In this document: piece by piece, positions 7,014 through 13,980 of the stretch
Numbering within the stretch: position 1 is the first letter of the stretch
Layout of the letters: each line of letters starts with the position of its first letter
NCBI RefSeq assembly: GCF_000422485.1
Contig: NZ_KE383859.1
Coordinates: 81,970 to 115,221 of the forward strand
Source of the DNA: Paenibacillus pasadenensis DSM 19293
GTDB lineage: Bacteria > Bacillota > Bacilli > Paenibacillales > Paenibacillaceae
DNA length: 33,252 nt
Direction of reading: 5' to 3'
Position numbers and translations under genes: made by a program
The notes under the pieces: model-generated
Told to the model about the DNA's origin: nothing
Seen by the model: only the letters and a program-made list of their open reading frames with translations
Databases searched by the model: none

Positions 7014-8117
7014 TTACTCGAATACCTTGATCTCGTTGTAAAAGGTGTCGCGCTCGACGGGAACGCGGCCCGCTCCTTTTATTAACCAGATCAGGTCCTC
7101 GCGCGACAGTCCTTCCGGCGTGAGCGCTCCTGCGGCATGGCTGATGCGCTCGCGCACGAGCGTGCCGTGCACGTCGGAAGCGCCCATCGTCAGCGACACC
7201 TGCGTCAGCTGCGGGCCGATATTGATGAAGTACGCCTTGATGTGGTCGAAGTTGTCGAGCATGAGGCGGCTGATCGCGATCGTCTTGAGATCCTCGTAGG
7301 CCGAGTTGCGGCGGCGGATGCCGGCGCGCGGGCTATGCGGCTGCATGGACAGCGGGATGAACACGAGGAAGCCGTTCGTCTCGTCCTGCAGCTCGCGGAT
7401 CGACATCATGTGCTGGATGCGCTGCTCATGCGTCTCGACGGCGCCGTAAAGCATCGTCGTATGCGTCTTGATGCCGAGGTCGTGCGCCGTGCGGTGCACG
7501 TCGAGGTACTGGCTGACGTCGGCCTTCTCGACGCGCATCTTTTTGCGGTACTGGTCGGAGAGGATCTCCGCGCCGCCGCCGGTGAGCGATTCGAGCCCGG
7601 CCTTTTGCAGCTCCTGCAGCACCTCGCGGTAGCTGAGCCCGCTGATGCGGGAGAAGAAGTCGATCTCGGCCGCCGTATACGTCTTGAGCGTCACATGCGG
7701 GTACTGCTTCTTGAGGGCGCTCAGCGAGTCGACGTAGTATTGGAAAGGCACATGCGGGTTATGGCCGCCGACGATATGGAACTCGCGCACCGTCGGGGTG
7801 ATGTGCTTGTCGACGTAGTCGATCATCTCCTGCGGAGAGAGCGTATAGGCGCCCTCGTCGCCTTCGTCCTTGCGGAAGCTGCAGAACGCGCAGTGCGCTT
7901 CGCAGACATTGGTGAAGTAGAGCGTCATCGTATCGATGAAATAGACCTTGTTGCCGTTTTTGCGCAGGTTGGCCTCGTTGGCCATCTGGCCGATGCTCAG
8001 CAGGTCGTCGGACTTGTACAGGAACACGCCGTCCTCGAGGCTGAGCCGCTCTCCCGCGCTGACCTTCTCGCGGATGCCTTGCATGACGGAGGCTTCCGTC
8101 GGAGTGATGATGTTCAT
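7014..8117 (-). CDS. mqnE: Aminofutalosine synthase MqnE (radical SAM)
   Basis: MqnE joins 3-enolpyruvoyl-benzoate-derived substrate and S-adenosylmethionine to form aminofutalosine, an early step of the futalosine route to menaquinone. The 367-residue product has the radical-SAM CX3CX2C motif at C72, C76 and C79 (NVCEAHCAFCSF). MqnE-type blocks follow: HIVGGHNPHVPFQYY, TMLYGAVET, LQDETNGFLVFIPL, and the C-terminal GRVPVERDTFYNE, which separates it from MqnC. The ATG at 8117 was chosen because AAGGAGG lies about 7 bases upstream; longer in-frame versions from upstream lack family similarity. It has its own strong promoter (8280-8308). The other mqn genes are outside the window. Confidence 0.93.
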   Translation of the reverse strand: MNIITPTEASVMQGIREKVSAGERLSLEDGVFLYKSDDLLSIGQMANEANLRKNGNKVYFIDTMTLYFTNVCEAHCAFCSFRKDEGDEGAYTLSPQEMIDYVDKHITPTVREFHIVGGHNPHVPFQYYVDSLSALKKQYPHVTLKTYTAAEIDFFSRISGLSYREVLQELQKAGLESLTGGGAEILSDQYRKKMRVEKADVSQYLDVHRTAHDLGIKTHTTMLYGAVETHEQRIQHMMSIRELQDETNGFLVFIPLSMQPHSPRAGIRRRNSAYEDLKTIAISRLMLDNFDHIKAYFINIGPQLTQVSLTMGASDVHGTLVRERISHAAGALTPEGLSREDLIWLIKGAGRVPVERDTFYNEIKVFE

Positions 8118-8279
8118 GGATATGGACCTCCTTGTCCGTGCATCCTGCCTGGCCATGCCTGGCGGGCAGAAGAATCGGGAATGGTCGGCAGGGCGGTTGC
8201 CTTTCGCGGCTGTCCTGCCTTGGAGAACTTTGTGAAAAAAGGAACTTTCCCGTGCGTCTACTGCAAACAAACCGTCTTC

Positions 8280-8308
8280 ATTATAAACCTATGGTGGTGA
8301 AGCTTCAA
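8280..8308 (-). promoter_or_regulatory. Strong promoter of mqnE
   Basis: On the minus strand TTGAAG (8303-8308) and a perfect TATAAT (8280-8285) are exactly 17 bp apart, about 160 bases before the mqnE start. The long leader between has no structure I recognise. The remainder of the gap up to 8420 holds nothing else evident. Confidence 0.75.
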
Positions 8309-8420
8309 TATAAAAACGGCAAATGAAAAGGGAAGATGAAGGGGAAACGGATGGAAGGATGTCCGCGCTGAGAGGACGCGGCAGCGAAGCAAAGCAGCGA
8401 AGAGAGCCGGCTTGCAAGCC

Positions 8421-9299
8421 TCACTCCGCCGGCGCGGCGCCGCTTCGCTTGCGGAATTCGCCGGGCGGCATTCCTTTGGCGGCGCGGAACATGCGGGTGA
8501 AATAATGGACCGAGGCGAAGCCGGTCCGCTCGGCGATCGCCTTGATCGGCAGCTCGTCGAGCGTCAGCAGCCGGGACGCCTCGCGGATGCGCTCTTGGCG
8601 GACATAGCCGGAGAAGCTTTCGTGGATGCCTCCGGAAAACAGGCGCGACAGCTGGCGCTCGGACAGATGCAGCGCGGAGGCGACCTCGGAGAGCGAGAGC
8701 GGACGGGCAAGGTTGTCGCGGATGTACCGCTTCGCCCGGCGCAGCAGCCGGCTCGGCCTTGGAGAAGCGGGAGCGGTCCCGGCAGGCTCTGCGCCGAACA
8801 GCGTCCGCAACGAAGCCAGCAGGGCGAAGGCGGCGGCGGGGAGAGCGCCGTCAGGCAGCGGGAAGCGCCCGTCCTCGCGGGTCAGCAGCGATTCCCACAG
8901 CAGAGCCGACGGCGTGCCGGAGGCATCGGTCCGAACCGGCTGAGCGGAGCGTTCCAGCTCCCGCCAAGCGGCGGCGGCCTCGGGCTCCGAGCCGGACTCG
9001 TCCAGCTCGAACGCGACGAAGACGATCGCAAGGCCGTCCTCGGTCGTGATCTGATGCTCGACGCCCGGACGGGAGAGGAAAAGGACGCCGCTTTGCAGCT
9101 CGTAGAGCGCCTCGGCATCCCGGTACGTTCCGGTGCCCCTCAGCACATAACAGGCCTCGAAGAAGGAATGCTTGTGCGCCGGATTGCTCGGCAGCCGTCC
9201 GTCGGCCCCCCAATAGTGGATGAAAAACCGCTCGGCGCCCGTCTCCGCTGCGGAGATCCGGCTGTTCAGCCGCTCGGCGCTTTCCCGGAATCGGTACAT
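8421..9299 (-). CDS. AraC-family transcriptional regulator with cupin sensor domain
   Basis: A 292-residue regulator. The N-terminal half is a cupin-like ligand domain (HKHSFFEACYVLRGTGTY near residues 42-60, followed by LFLSRPGVEHQI). The C-terminal 100 residues carry two helix-turn-helix motifs: LSLSEVASALHLSERQLSRLF and IKAIAERTGFASVHYFTRMFR, ending in the PxEFR/KR pattern of the family (MPPGEFRKR). GGGAGG precedes the ATG. The gene is divergent from the PhyH dioxygenase at 9434, with only 134 bases between the starts, so control of that neighbour is the natural guess. The ligand is unknown; in Paenibacillus many such proteins sense sugars. Confidence 0.9.
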   Translation of the reverse strand: MYRFRESAERLNSRISAAETGAERFFIHYWGADGRLPSNPAHKHSFFEACYVLRGTGTYRDAEALYELQSGVLFLSRPGVEHQITTEDGLAIVFVAFELDESGSEPEAAAAWRELERSAQPVRTDASGTPSALLWESLLTREDGRFPLPDGALPAAAFALLASLRTLFGAEPAGTAPASPRPSRLLRRAKRYIRDNLARPLSLSEVASALHLSERQLSRLFSGGIHESFSGYVRQERIREASRLLTLDELPIKAIAERTGFASVHYFTRMFRAAKGMPPGEFRKRSGAAPAE

Positions 9300-9433
9300 C
9301 GATTTCCGCCTCCCTTGGCTTCAAAGTGCAAAACGAAGGCTTCGGCTTCCAAAGACGCCGCCTCCTCCTTTGAGTACGATTATAAGCAAGAACGGCGCAA
9401 AATCAATCGGGTGTCCATCGAGGAGGAAACGTC

Positions 9434-10213
9434 ATGATCAGCGAGCGCGAGGTCGATTTTTACAAAAAGAACGGGTATCTGCTCGTCAAGGGAGTGTTTT
9501 CGGACGAGGAGGTGGAGGAGATGAGAGGCGGCGTGGAGCGCATCATCCGCCGCGCCGCCGAAGCCAAGCGGGACGACAACGCCGCTTGGCAGGGCGAGTT
9601 CCTGCCGCCGGCAGAGCTGAAGAAGCTCGTGCTCAAAGGCTTCCACGACGTCCATTACCATGAAGCCTGCTTCATGCGGGCGGTCGTGCATCCGAACATG
9701 GCGGCGATCCTCTCGCGCCTGATCGGGCCGAACGTGCATCTCCACCATACGAAAATGCTCGTGAAGCCTCCCGAAAACGGAGCGGCGTTTCCGATGCACC
9801 AGGACTATCCGTACTTCCCCCATGCCCAGCATACGATGCTGGCGGCAAGCGTGCATCTGGACCGCGCAGACGAGCAGAACGGCTGCCTGAGGGTCGTTCC
9901 GGGCTCGCATGCGGAAGGCAGCCTGCCGCATGTCGGCTCGTACTATTTGAACCACAAGCAGTATCCGATCTCGGACGGCATTCCTTGTCCCGCGGATGCG
10001 GGCGACGTGCTGTTCTTCAACTACCTGACGATCCACGGCTCGGACGCCAACCGCAGCGAGCGCACGCGCCGCAACGTGCTGTTCCAGTACAAGGACCCGG
10101 CCGACGAGCCGACGGAGAACGTGCACGTCGATTGGGGCGCGGGCCTGATGGTATGCGGCGGTAACCCTCGGTTCGACAAGGTGAAGCCGGAGTTCCGGGT
10201 GACGGGAGTCTAG
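9434..10213 (+). CDS. Phytanoyl-CoA dioxygenase (PhyH) family Fe(II)/2-oxoglutarate oxygenase
   Basis: A 259-residue member of the PhyH superfamily. The facial triad is visible as H122-x-D124 (MHQDYPYFPH) and H201 (YLTIHGSDANRS). Arg residues at 207-213, following H201 by the usual 10-12 residues, are placed to bind 2-oxoglutarate. VPGSHAEG is the family turn before the second half of the jelly-roll. AGGAGG lies 7 bases before the ATG. It is a single gene, divergent from an AraC regulator. Bacterial PhyH proteins hydroxylate diverse small molecules and this one's substrate cannot be inferred. Confidence 0.88.
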   Translation: MISEREVDFYKKNGYLLVKGVFSDEEVEEMRGGVERIIRRAAEAKRDDNAAWQGEFLPPAELKKLVLKGFHDVHYHEACFMRAVVHPNMAAILSRLIGPNVHLHHTKMLVKPPENGAAFPMHQDYPYFPHAQHTMLAASVHLDRADEQNGCLRVVPGSHAEGSLPHVGSYYLNHKQYPISDGIPCPADAGDVLFFNYLTIHGSDANRSERTRRNVLFQYKDPADEPTENVHVDWGAGLMVCGGNPRFDKVKPEFRVTGV

Positions 10214-10303
10214 GCTCGTTCGGTCGGAGCTAGGTTTGGCGGAAACTTGCATCCTTGACGAGAGCTGTGGAAGCTGGCGTTCGGAGCGCTGTGCGCTTCT
10301 CCC

Positions 10304-10332
10304 TTGAGCGTCCCGGGCAAGAGGAGTATACT
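10304..10332 (+). promoter_or_regulatory. Promoter of the HesB/ErpA-like gene
   Basis: TTGAGC (10304-10309) and TATACT (10327-10332) are separated by exactly 17 bp, 53 bases upstream of the start codon. Both hexamers are close to the vegetative consensus. Confidence 0.7.
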
Positions 10333-10384
10333 TGGGAGACGAAGGGCAAGACTACGCAACGCTTCGAACAGGAGGATGATGAGG

Positions 10385-10744
10385 ATGATCGAGATCAGCG
10401 AAACAGCCTCGGATAAAATAAAGGAAATGCTCGCGGCCGAGGAAGGGCAGGAGCTGTTCCTGCGCGTCGGCGTCAAGGAGGGCGGCTGCAGCGGCTTCTC
10501 CTACGGCATGGGCTTCGACGACGAGCAGAAGGAAGACGACCAGCAGCTCGACGTGAACGGCGTCAAGGTCGTCGTCGACAGCGACAGCGCCAAGTATTTG
10601 CGCGGCCTGGAGATCGACTGGAAGGAAGGCGCCATGGGCGGCGGCTTCACCATCCATAATCCGAATGCTACGGTCACCTGCGGCTGCGGCTCGAGCTTCC
10701 GCACGGCGAGCGACGCCGGCAAGCCGAAGCCGGACGAGTGCTGA
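10385..10744 (+). CDS. HesB/IscA/ErpA-family iron-sulphur cluster carrier
   Basis: A 119-residue A-type Fe-S carrier. The three ligand cysteines are present: C35 in GGCSGFSY and C99-x-C101 in TCGCGSSF, near the C-terminus. FLRVGVKEGG and GGGFTIHNPNA are typical of the family, and YutM is the Bacillus counterpart. There are three closely spaced in-frame ATG codons; the one at 10385 is chosen because AGGAGG (10370-10375) lies 9 bases upstream and MIEISETA is the usual N-terminus. The gene is monocistronic, with its own promoter and a strong terminator. The C-terminal tail after C101 is somewhat longer than usual. Confidence 0.92.
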   Translation: MIEISETASDKIKEMLAAEEGQELFLRVGVKEGGCSGFSYGMGFDDEQKEDDQQLDVNGVKVVVDSDSAKYLRGLEIDWKEGAMGGGFTIHNPNATVTCGCGSSFRTASDAGKPKPDEC

Positions 10745-10760
10745 GCGCATGACGATAGCA

Positions 10761-10796
10761 AGAGCCTGAGGGATCATTCTCTCAGGCTCTTTTTTT
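10761..10796 (+). terminator. Intrinsic terminator of the HesB/ErpA-like gene
   Basis: AGAGCCTGAG (10761-10770) pairs perfectly with CTCAGGCTCT (10781-10790), followed by a run of six to seven T. Confidence 0.92.
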
Positions 10797-10886
10797 GCAG
10801 GACTTACATGCAAGGATGCAAAAAAAGCCTTCCTGGAATGGGATATTTATCCTCATCGTATACGCCATGTCCAGGCTCGTCAATGC

Positions 10887-11204
10887 TCAGCCGGAAACCG
10901 CCTTCAGCCCGGTCACGCCGACGATGATCAGCGCCAGGCTGAACAGCCGCAGCGGGCTGCGGGATTCGCCGAAAAACAGCATGTTGACGATAACGGCCAG
11001 CGACGTGCCGAGCCCTACCCATACCGTATAGGCGACGCTCAGCTGCAGATGCTGGAACGAGGCGTACAGCAAGGCGAACGAAGCGGCGAAGCCGCAAATG
11101 AACCAGAGGCCGTTTTGCAGCGTCTTGCGCTCGGTGAAGCGGTTCAGGCCGACGACGCCTGCCAGCTCGCAGAACGCCGCGGAAAATACGAATACCCAGC
11201 CCAT
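10887..11204 (-). CDS. Small multidrug resistance (SMR) protein, second subunit of a pair
   Basis: A 105-residue SMR transporter with four hydrophobic helices. The essential membrane-embedded glutamate is E13 in AAFCELAGVVG (E14 in EmrE numbering), and the fourth helix ends LALIIVGVTGLKAVSG. The ATG at 11204 is set by AAGGAG about 8 bases upstream; frames running further upstream are out of the family. It follows the other SMR gene by 56 bases. Two unequal SMR proteins encoded together usually form a heterodimeric exporter (YkkCD, YvdRS). Guanidinium or cationic compounds are possible substrates, but no guanidine riboswitch is visible upstream. Confidence 0.9.
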   Translation of the reverse strand: MGWVFVFSAAFCELAGVVGLNRFTERKTLQNGLWFICGFAASFALLYASFQHLQLSVAYTVWVGLGTSLAVIVNMLFFGESRSPLRLFSLALIIVGVTGLKAVSG

Positions 11205-11260
11205 GATGATCTCTCCTTGGATGCGAAAATTGGTTTCGATGTCCGCGCGCGGACTAATCG

Positions 11261-11629
11261 TCAGCGCGAAGAATCGTCTTTGCCGTCGGCAAGCTTGAGC
11301 AGGATGACTCCGCTCAGCAGCAGCGCCATGAAGCCGAGCTTGGCGAAGCTGAGCGAGCCGCCGAACAGCAGCAGGTCCATGAGCGCGGCTCCGGCGGTGC
11401 CGGCGGCGGCGAAGATGGCGTAGACGGTGCCGGTAGGCAGCAGCTCGCAGGCGCGGAACAGAAAATAAAAGTCGACGGCGATGACCGCGGCGACCAGAAC
11501 GAAGTGGAGCGGCGCAGTCGCGGCATGAAAGCCGTATACCCATACCAGCTCCATGATGCAGGTGAGCGTGACGAACAGCCAGCCTTTGTTCATGCGGGGC
11601 TTGGCTTTGGTCATGACTTGAGAGGACAT
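11261..11629 (-). CDS. Small multidrug resistance (SMR) protein, first subunit of a pair
   Basis: A 122-residue SMR subunit with a 14-residue polar N-terminal extension before the first helix. The conserved glutamate is in CIMELVWVYG at about residue 27. Four helices follow, with LLPTGTVYAIFAAAGTAGAAL the usual helix-3 GG7-like packing region. The ATG at 11629 is chosen because AAAGGAG lies 9 bases upstream; an internal start at MNKGW would give a more standard N-terminus. It is the first gene of the SMR pair, and its promoter region carries a perfect operator palindrome (11756-11772) shared with the tetR gene behind it. TetR plus two SMR genes matches the yvdT-yvdS-yvdR arrangement of B. subtilis. 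Confidence 0.9.
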   Translation of the reverse strand: MSSQVMTKAKPRMNKGWLFVTLTCIMELVWVYGFHAATAPLHFVLVAAVIAVDFYFLFRACELLPTGTVYAIFAAAGTAGAALMDLLLFGGSLSFAKLGFMALLLSGVILLKLADGKDDSSR

Positions 11630-11755
11630 CTGGAAAAGCTCCTTTCGGGGATAGGAATGAGTTGAACTTAGTGTGGCCTCGATGGACAGGGTTACTCCGG
11701 TCCGCAATCGCTTCTGTGCAAGGAAGCAAGCGGCAGGCAAGCACCGGCAATTATG

Positions 11756-11772
11756 AATGACTGTCAGTCATT
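11756..11772. promoter_or_regulatory. TetR-type operator of the SMR operon
   Basis: A perfect 8-1-8 palindrome, AATGACTG-T-CAGTCATT, lies in the gap between the tetR stop and the first SMR gene. On the minus strand it is immediately followed by CATAAT (11750-11755), a possible -10, so bound repressor would cover the -35/-10 spacer. The -35 is poor. The core TGACTGTCAGTCA recurs exactly at 12405-12417 upstream of tetR. Confidence 0.82.
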
Positions 11773-11795
11773 TCGGGGCGAAAAGACCGCCGCGT

Positions 11796-12374
11796 TCAGG
11801 CGATCGGCTCCGATCCGAGCGCTGCGGCGAGGAATTGCTTCAGCTCCGCCTTGTGCCCGGCTACCGCGTCGGCCTCGGCGGACGCATAGAGGAAGTTCTG
11901 CTCGGCGGCCGTTTCGATCAGCCCGAGCACGAGGCGAGCCGAGAAGTCGGGGCGAGCGGTCGGACGAATTTCGCCGCGCTCGCGGAATTGCTCCAGACGC
12001 TCGCGGATCCAGCCGTAGATCGGATCGTAGATCGCTTCCCACTCGCGCACATGCTCGGTCTGGGTGATGCCGGAGTAGATCAGCGCCGTCAGATCGCGAT
12101 GCGTCTCGGTCACCTCGAAGATCGCCTCGACCATGCTGTCCAGCTGGTCGCGAGCCGAGCCGTCCGGGCGGATCTCCTGCAGCCGCTCCAGAATCCGTCC
12201 GACCATGATCTCCGCGATCGCGGGCATGAGCGCGAGCTTGGAGGGGAAATAGAGGTAGAACGTGCCCTGCGCGATGCCGGCCCGCTTGACGATATCGGAA
12301 ATTTTGGCCTTCTCGATGCCGAGCTCCTGAAAGACGTCGAGCGCCGCCTCGATGATCCTCTCCCGCTTGTCCAA
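11796..12374 (-). CDS. TetR-family repressor of the SMR operon, YvdT-like
   Basis: A 192-residue TetR regulator. The N-terminal HTH reads IEAALDVFQELGIEKAKISD then IVKRAGIAQGTFYLYFPSK (residues about 8-47), the standard TetR DNA-binding domain. The rest is a helical ligand domain. The start is TTG at 12374, supported by AAGGAG 8 bases upstream and by the family N-terminus MDKRERII. It lies directly upstream of the two SMR genes on the same strand. Identical palindromes before its own gene and before the SMR genes point to autorepression and repression of the pump, released by a pump substrate. Confidence 0.9.
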   Translation of the reverse strand: MDKRERIIEAALDVFQELGIEKAKISDIVKRAGIAQGTFYLYFPSKLALMPAIAEIMVGRILERLQEIRPDGSARDQLDSMVEAIFEVTETHRDLTALIYSGITQTEHVREWEAIYDPIYGWIRERLEQFRERGEIRPTARPDFSARLVLGLIETAAEQNFLYASAEADAVAGHKAELKQFLAAALGSEPIA

Positions 12375-12402
12375 GCGATCCTCTCCTTCCGCGAATGAGA
12401 TG

Positions 12403-12419
12403 AATGACTGTCAGTCACT
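12403..12419. promoter_or_regulatory. TetR-type operator of the tetR gene
   Basis: The core TGACTG-T-CAGTCA at 12405-12417 is identical to the core of the SMR-operon operator, with one mismatched outer arm (AA.../...CT). It sits just downstream of the putative -10 of the tetR promoter, where binding would block initiation. Confidence 0.8.
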
Positions 12420-12429
12420 ATTAAGATTC

Positions 12430-12459
12430 ATTCTAGCACGCGCGGCTCGATAAAGGCAA
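12430..12459 (-). promoter_or_regulatory. Promoter of tetR
   Basis: On the minus strand TTGCCT (12454-12459) and TAGAAT (12430-12435) are 18 bp apart, with the operator palindrome about 10 bases downstream of the -10. Confidence 0.5.
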
Positions 12460-12485
12460 CCCGGGCAGCGGCGCGAGCGACCGAC

Positions 12486-12515
12486 AAAACGCCTCGGGCA
12501 AAGCTGCCCGAGGCG
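12486..12515 (-). terminator. Terminator of the small membrane protein gene
   Basis: CGCCTCGGGCA (12490-12500) pairs perfectly with TGCCCGAGGCG (12505-12515) around a 4-base loop. On the minus strand it is followed by TTTTG, downstream of the gene at 12557-12883. Confidence 0.8.
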
Positions 12516-12556
12516 GGTAAGCCGGATTGGATCGGCGAAGCTTAAGCTTTGTATCC

Positions 12557-12883
12557 TTAGTACCGTGGAGGCGGACCGTAATGCTCGGGACGGCGAGGAC
12601 CGCCTTGGAACGCCGACACGAGGAGCAGCAGCGCGGAGATGACGTGCAGGAAAAAGCCGAGGAACGGAATCCAGCCGAGCAGCGAGGCGGCGAGGCCGGC
12701 GGCGCTGCCGTACACGGGCTCGCGATGCGAGAGCGAGACGAACAGCACGATCAGATGGAAGACGAACATGAAGCCGAGGGCGGCATAGCCGCTGGAGATG
12801 ACGAACAGGCCGCCGAGGATCGGGATGGCGAGCAGCCCCTCGCAGATGCCGCTGATGAGCCGCAGCGCTTTGGACAAAGACAT
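12557..12883 (-). CDS. Small membrane protein of unknown function
   Basis: A 108-residue protein with about four short hydrophobic segments (for example GLLAIPILGGLFVISSGYAALGF and MFVFHLIVLFVSL, then LAASLLGWIPFLGFFLHVISALLLL). It ends in a polar tail rich in Pro, Arg and Tyr (RPEHYGPPPRY). AGGAGG lies 8 bases before the ATG at 12883, so it is likely a real gene. I do not recognise the family with confidence. It is transcribed away from the Bce-type module and has its own terminator. A 12-bp palindrome, GTTGCCGGCAAC, lies at 12909-12920 just upstream of its ribosome binding site and could be a regulatory site. Confidence 0.75.
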   Translation of the reverse strand: MSLSKALRLISGICEGLLAIPILGGLFVISSGYAALGFMFVFHLIVLFVSLSHREPVYGSAAGLAASLLGWIPFLGFFLHVISALLLLVSAFQGGPRRPEHYGPPPRY

Positions 12884-13121
12884 GGACAAAACCTCCTGGT
12901 GGATGGACGTTGCCGGCAACCGTCCGTTTGAGCCAACATACGAAGCATCGGCAGCGAAGTTTCAGGGCTGAAGCTTTTTGCGAAAAAATCCGTGCTTCGG
13001 TCCAGCGTCTGCGGCCTGGCGGCCCCGTCCGGGGTCCAGTCGGGATCGGCCGGAGGGTGTGGTAAACTAAGGCGACAGATGGCGTCAAGCATCGGAAGGA
13101 ATGGTCAAGGAGGAAGGCTCA

Positions 13122-13910
13122 ATGTATCGCATCACGATCGTCGAGGACGACGACAAGATCGCCCGCCTGCTCGGAGAGGCGCTGGAGCGCTACGGCTTCC
13201 AGCCGCAGCGGGCGCAGCGGATGAAGGAGCTGACGCTCGACTTCGAGGAGCAGACGCCTCATCTCGTGCTGATGGACATCAATCTGCCGTACTTCGACGG
13301 CTTTTATTGGTGCAGGCAGTTCCGCCAGCGCTCCACGGCTCCGGTCATCTTCATCTCGGCCCGCTCGGGGGAAATGGATCAGGTGATGGCGATCGAGAAC
13401 GGCGGGGACGACTTCGTCACGAAGCCGATCCATCTCGACCTGCTGATCGCCAAGATCAAAAGCGCGCTGCGGCGCAGCTACGGCGAGTATGCCGCCGCGC
13501 CGCTCGAGCCGGAGAGCGGCTCCGGCCTGACGGCGCCGGCCGGCGACGAGGCGGGCCGCGCTTCGTCCGCAGGCGGCTTCGAGCTGCGCTGCGGAGAGCT
13601 GCGGCTGGACGTAAGCCGGAGCCTGCTGCTCTGGCGCGAGCAGGCCGCGCAGCTGAGCCGCAACGAGCGGCTGCTCGCCGAGGCGCTGCTCGAGGCGGAC
13701 GGCGCGATCGTCTCGCGCGACCGGCTGCTGGAAAGCCTGTGGGACGATACGTCATTCGTCGACGACAATACGCTGACCGTCAACGTGACCCGCCTGCGCC
13801 GCAAGCTGGAGGAGCTCGGGCTCGGCGGCGTGCTGGAGACGCATCGCGGGCAGGGCTATCGGCTGAACGACGCCGAGCTGGCCGCCGGACCGGATGGGGG
13901 CAGCCGATGA
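13122..13910 (+). CDS. OmpR-family response regulator, BceR-like
   Basis: A 262-residue response regulator. The receiver domain has the acidic pair VEDDD (residues 8-12), the phosphoacceptor D52 in LVLMDINLP, and K in FVTKPIHLD near residue 105. The C-terminal winged-helix domain carries TLTVNVTRLRRKL, the typical BceR/GraR recognition region. The ATG at 13122 lies 6 bases after AGGAGG; an upstream ATG at 13101 has no ribosome binding site and extends the receiver unusually. Between the domains is an Ala/Gly/Pro/Glu-rich linker (about residues 126-150) that makes it longer than the roughly 230-residue Bacillus BceR. It is followed by a kinase and an ABC transporter of the same module, and probably activates the transporter promoter at 15095-15159. 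Confidence 0.93.
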   Translation: MYRITIVEDDDKIARLLGEALERYGFQPQRAQRMKELTLDFEEQTPHLVLMDINLPYFDGFYWCRQFRQRSTAPVIFISARSGEMDQVMAIENGGDDFVTKPIHLDLLIAKIKSALRRSYGEYAAAPLEPESGSGLTAPAGDEAGRASSAGGFELRCGELRLDVSRSLLLWREQAAQLSRNERLLAEALLEADGAIVSRDRLLESLWDDTSFVDDNTLTVNVTRLRRKLEELGLGGVLETHRGQGYRLNDAELAAGPDGGSR

Positions 13911-13980
13911 TGCCGCTCGACATCGTCCTGCAAGCGGTCGGCAGCCCCGGTCGGCCGCTGCCCGCTGCAAGGAGGCTCCG

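Noticed and set aside
11640-11755. Possible guanidine (ykkC) riboswitch before the SMR pair
   Set aside because: The leader shows no recognisable ykkC core; control is explained by the TetR operator.
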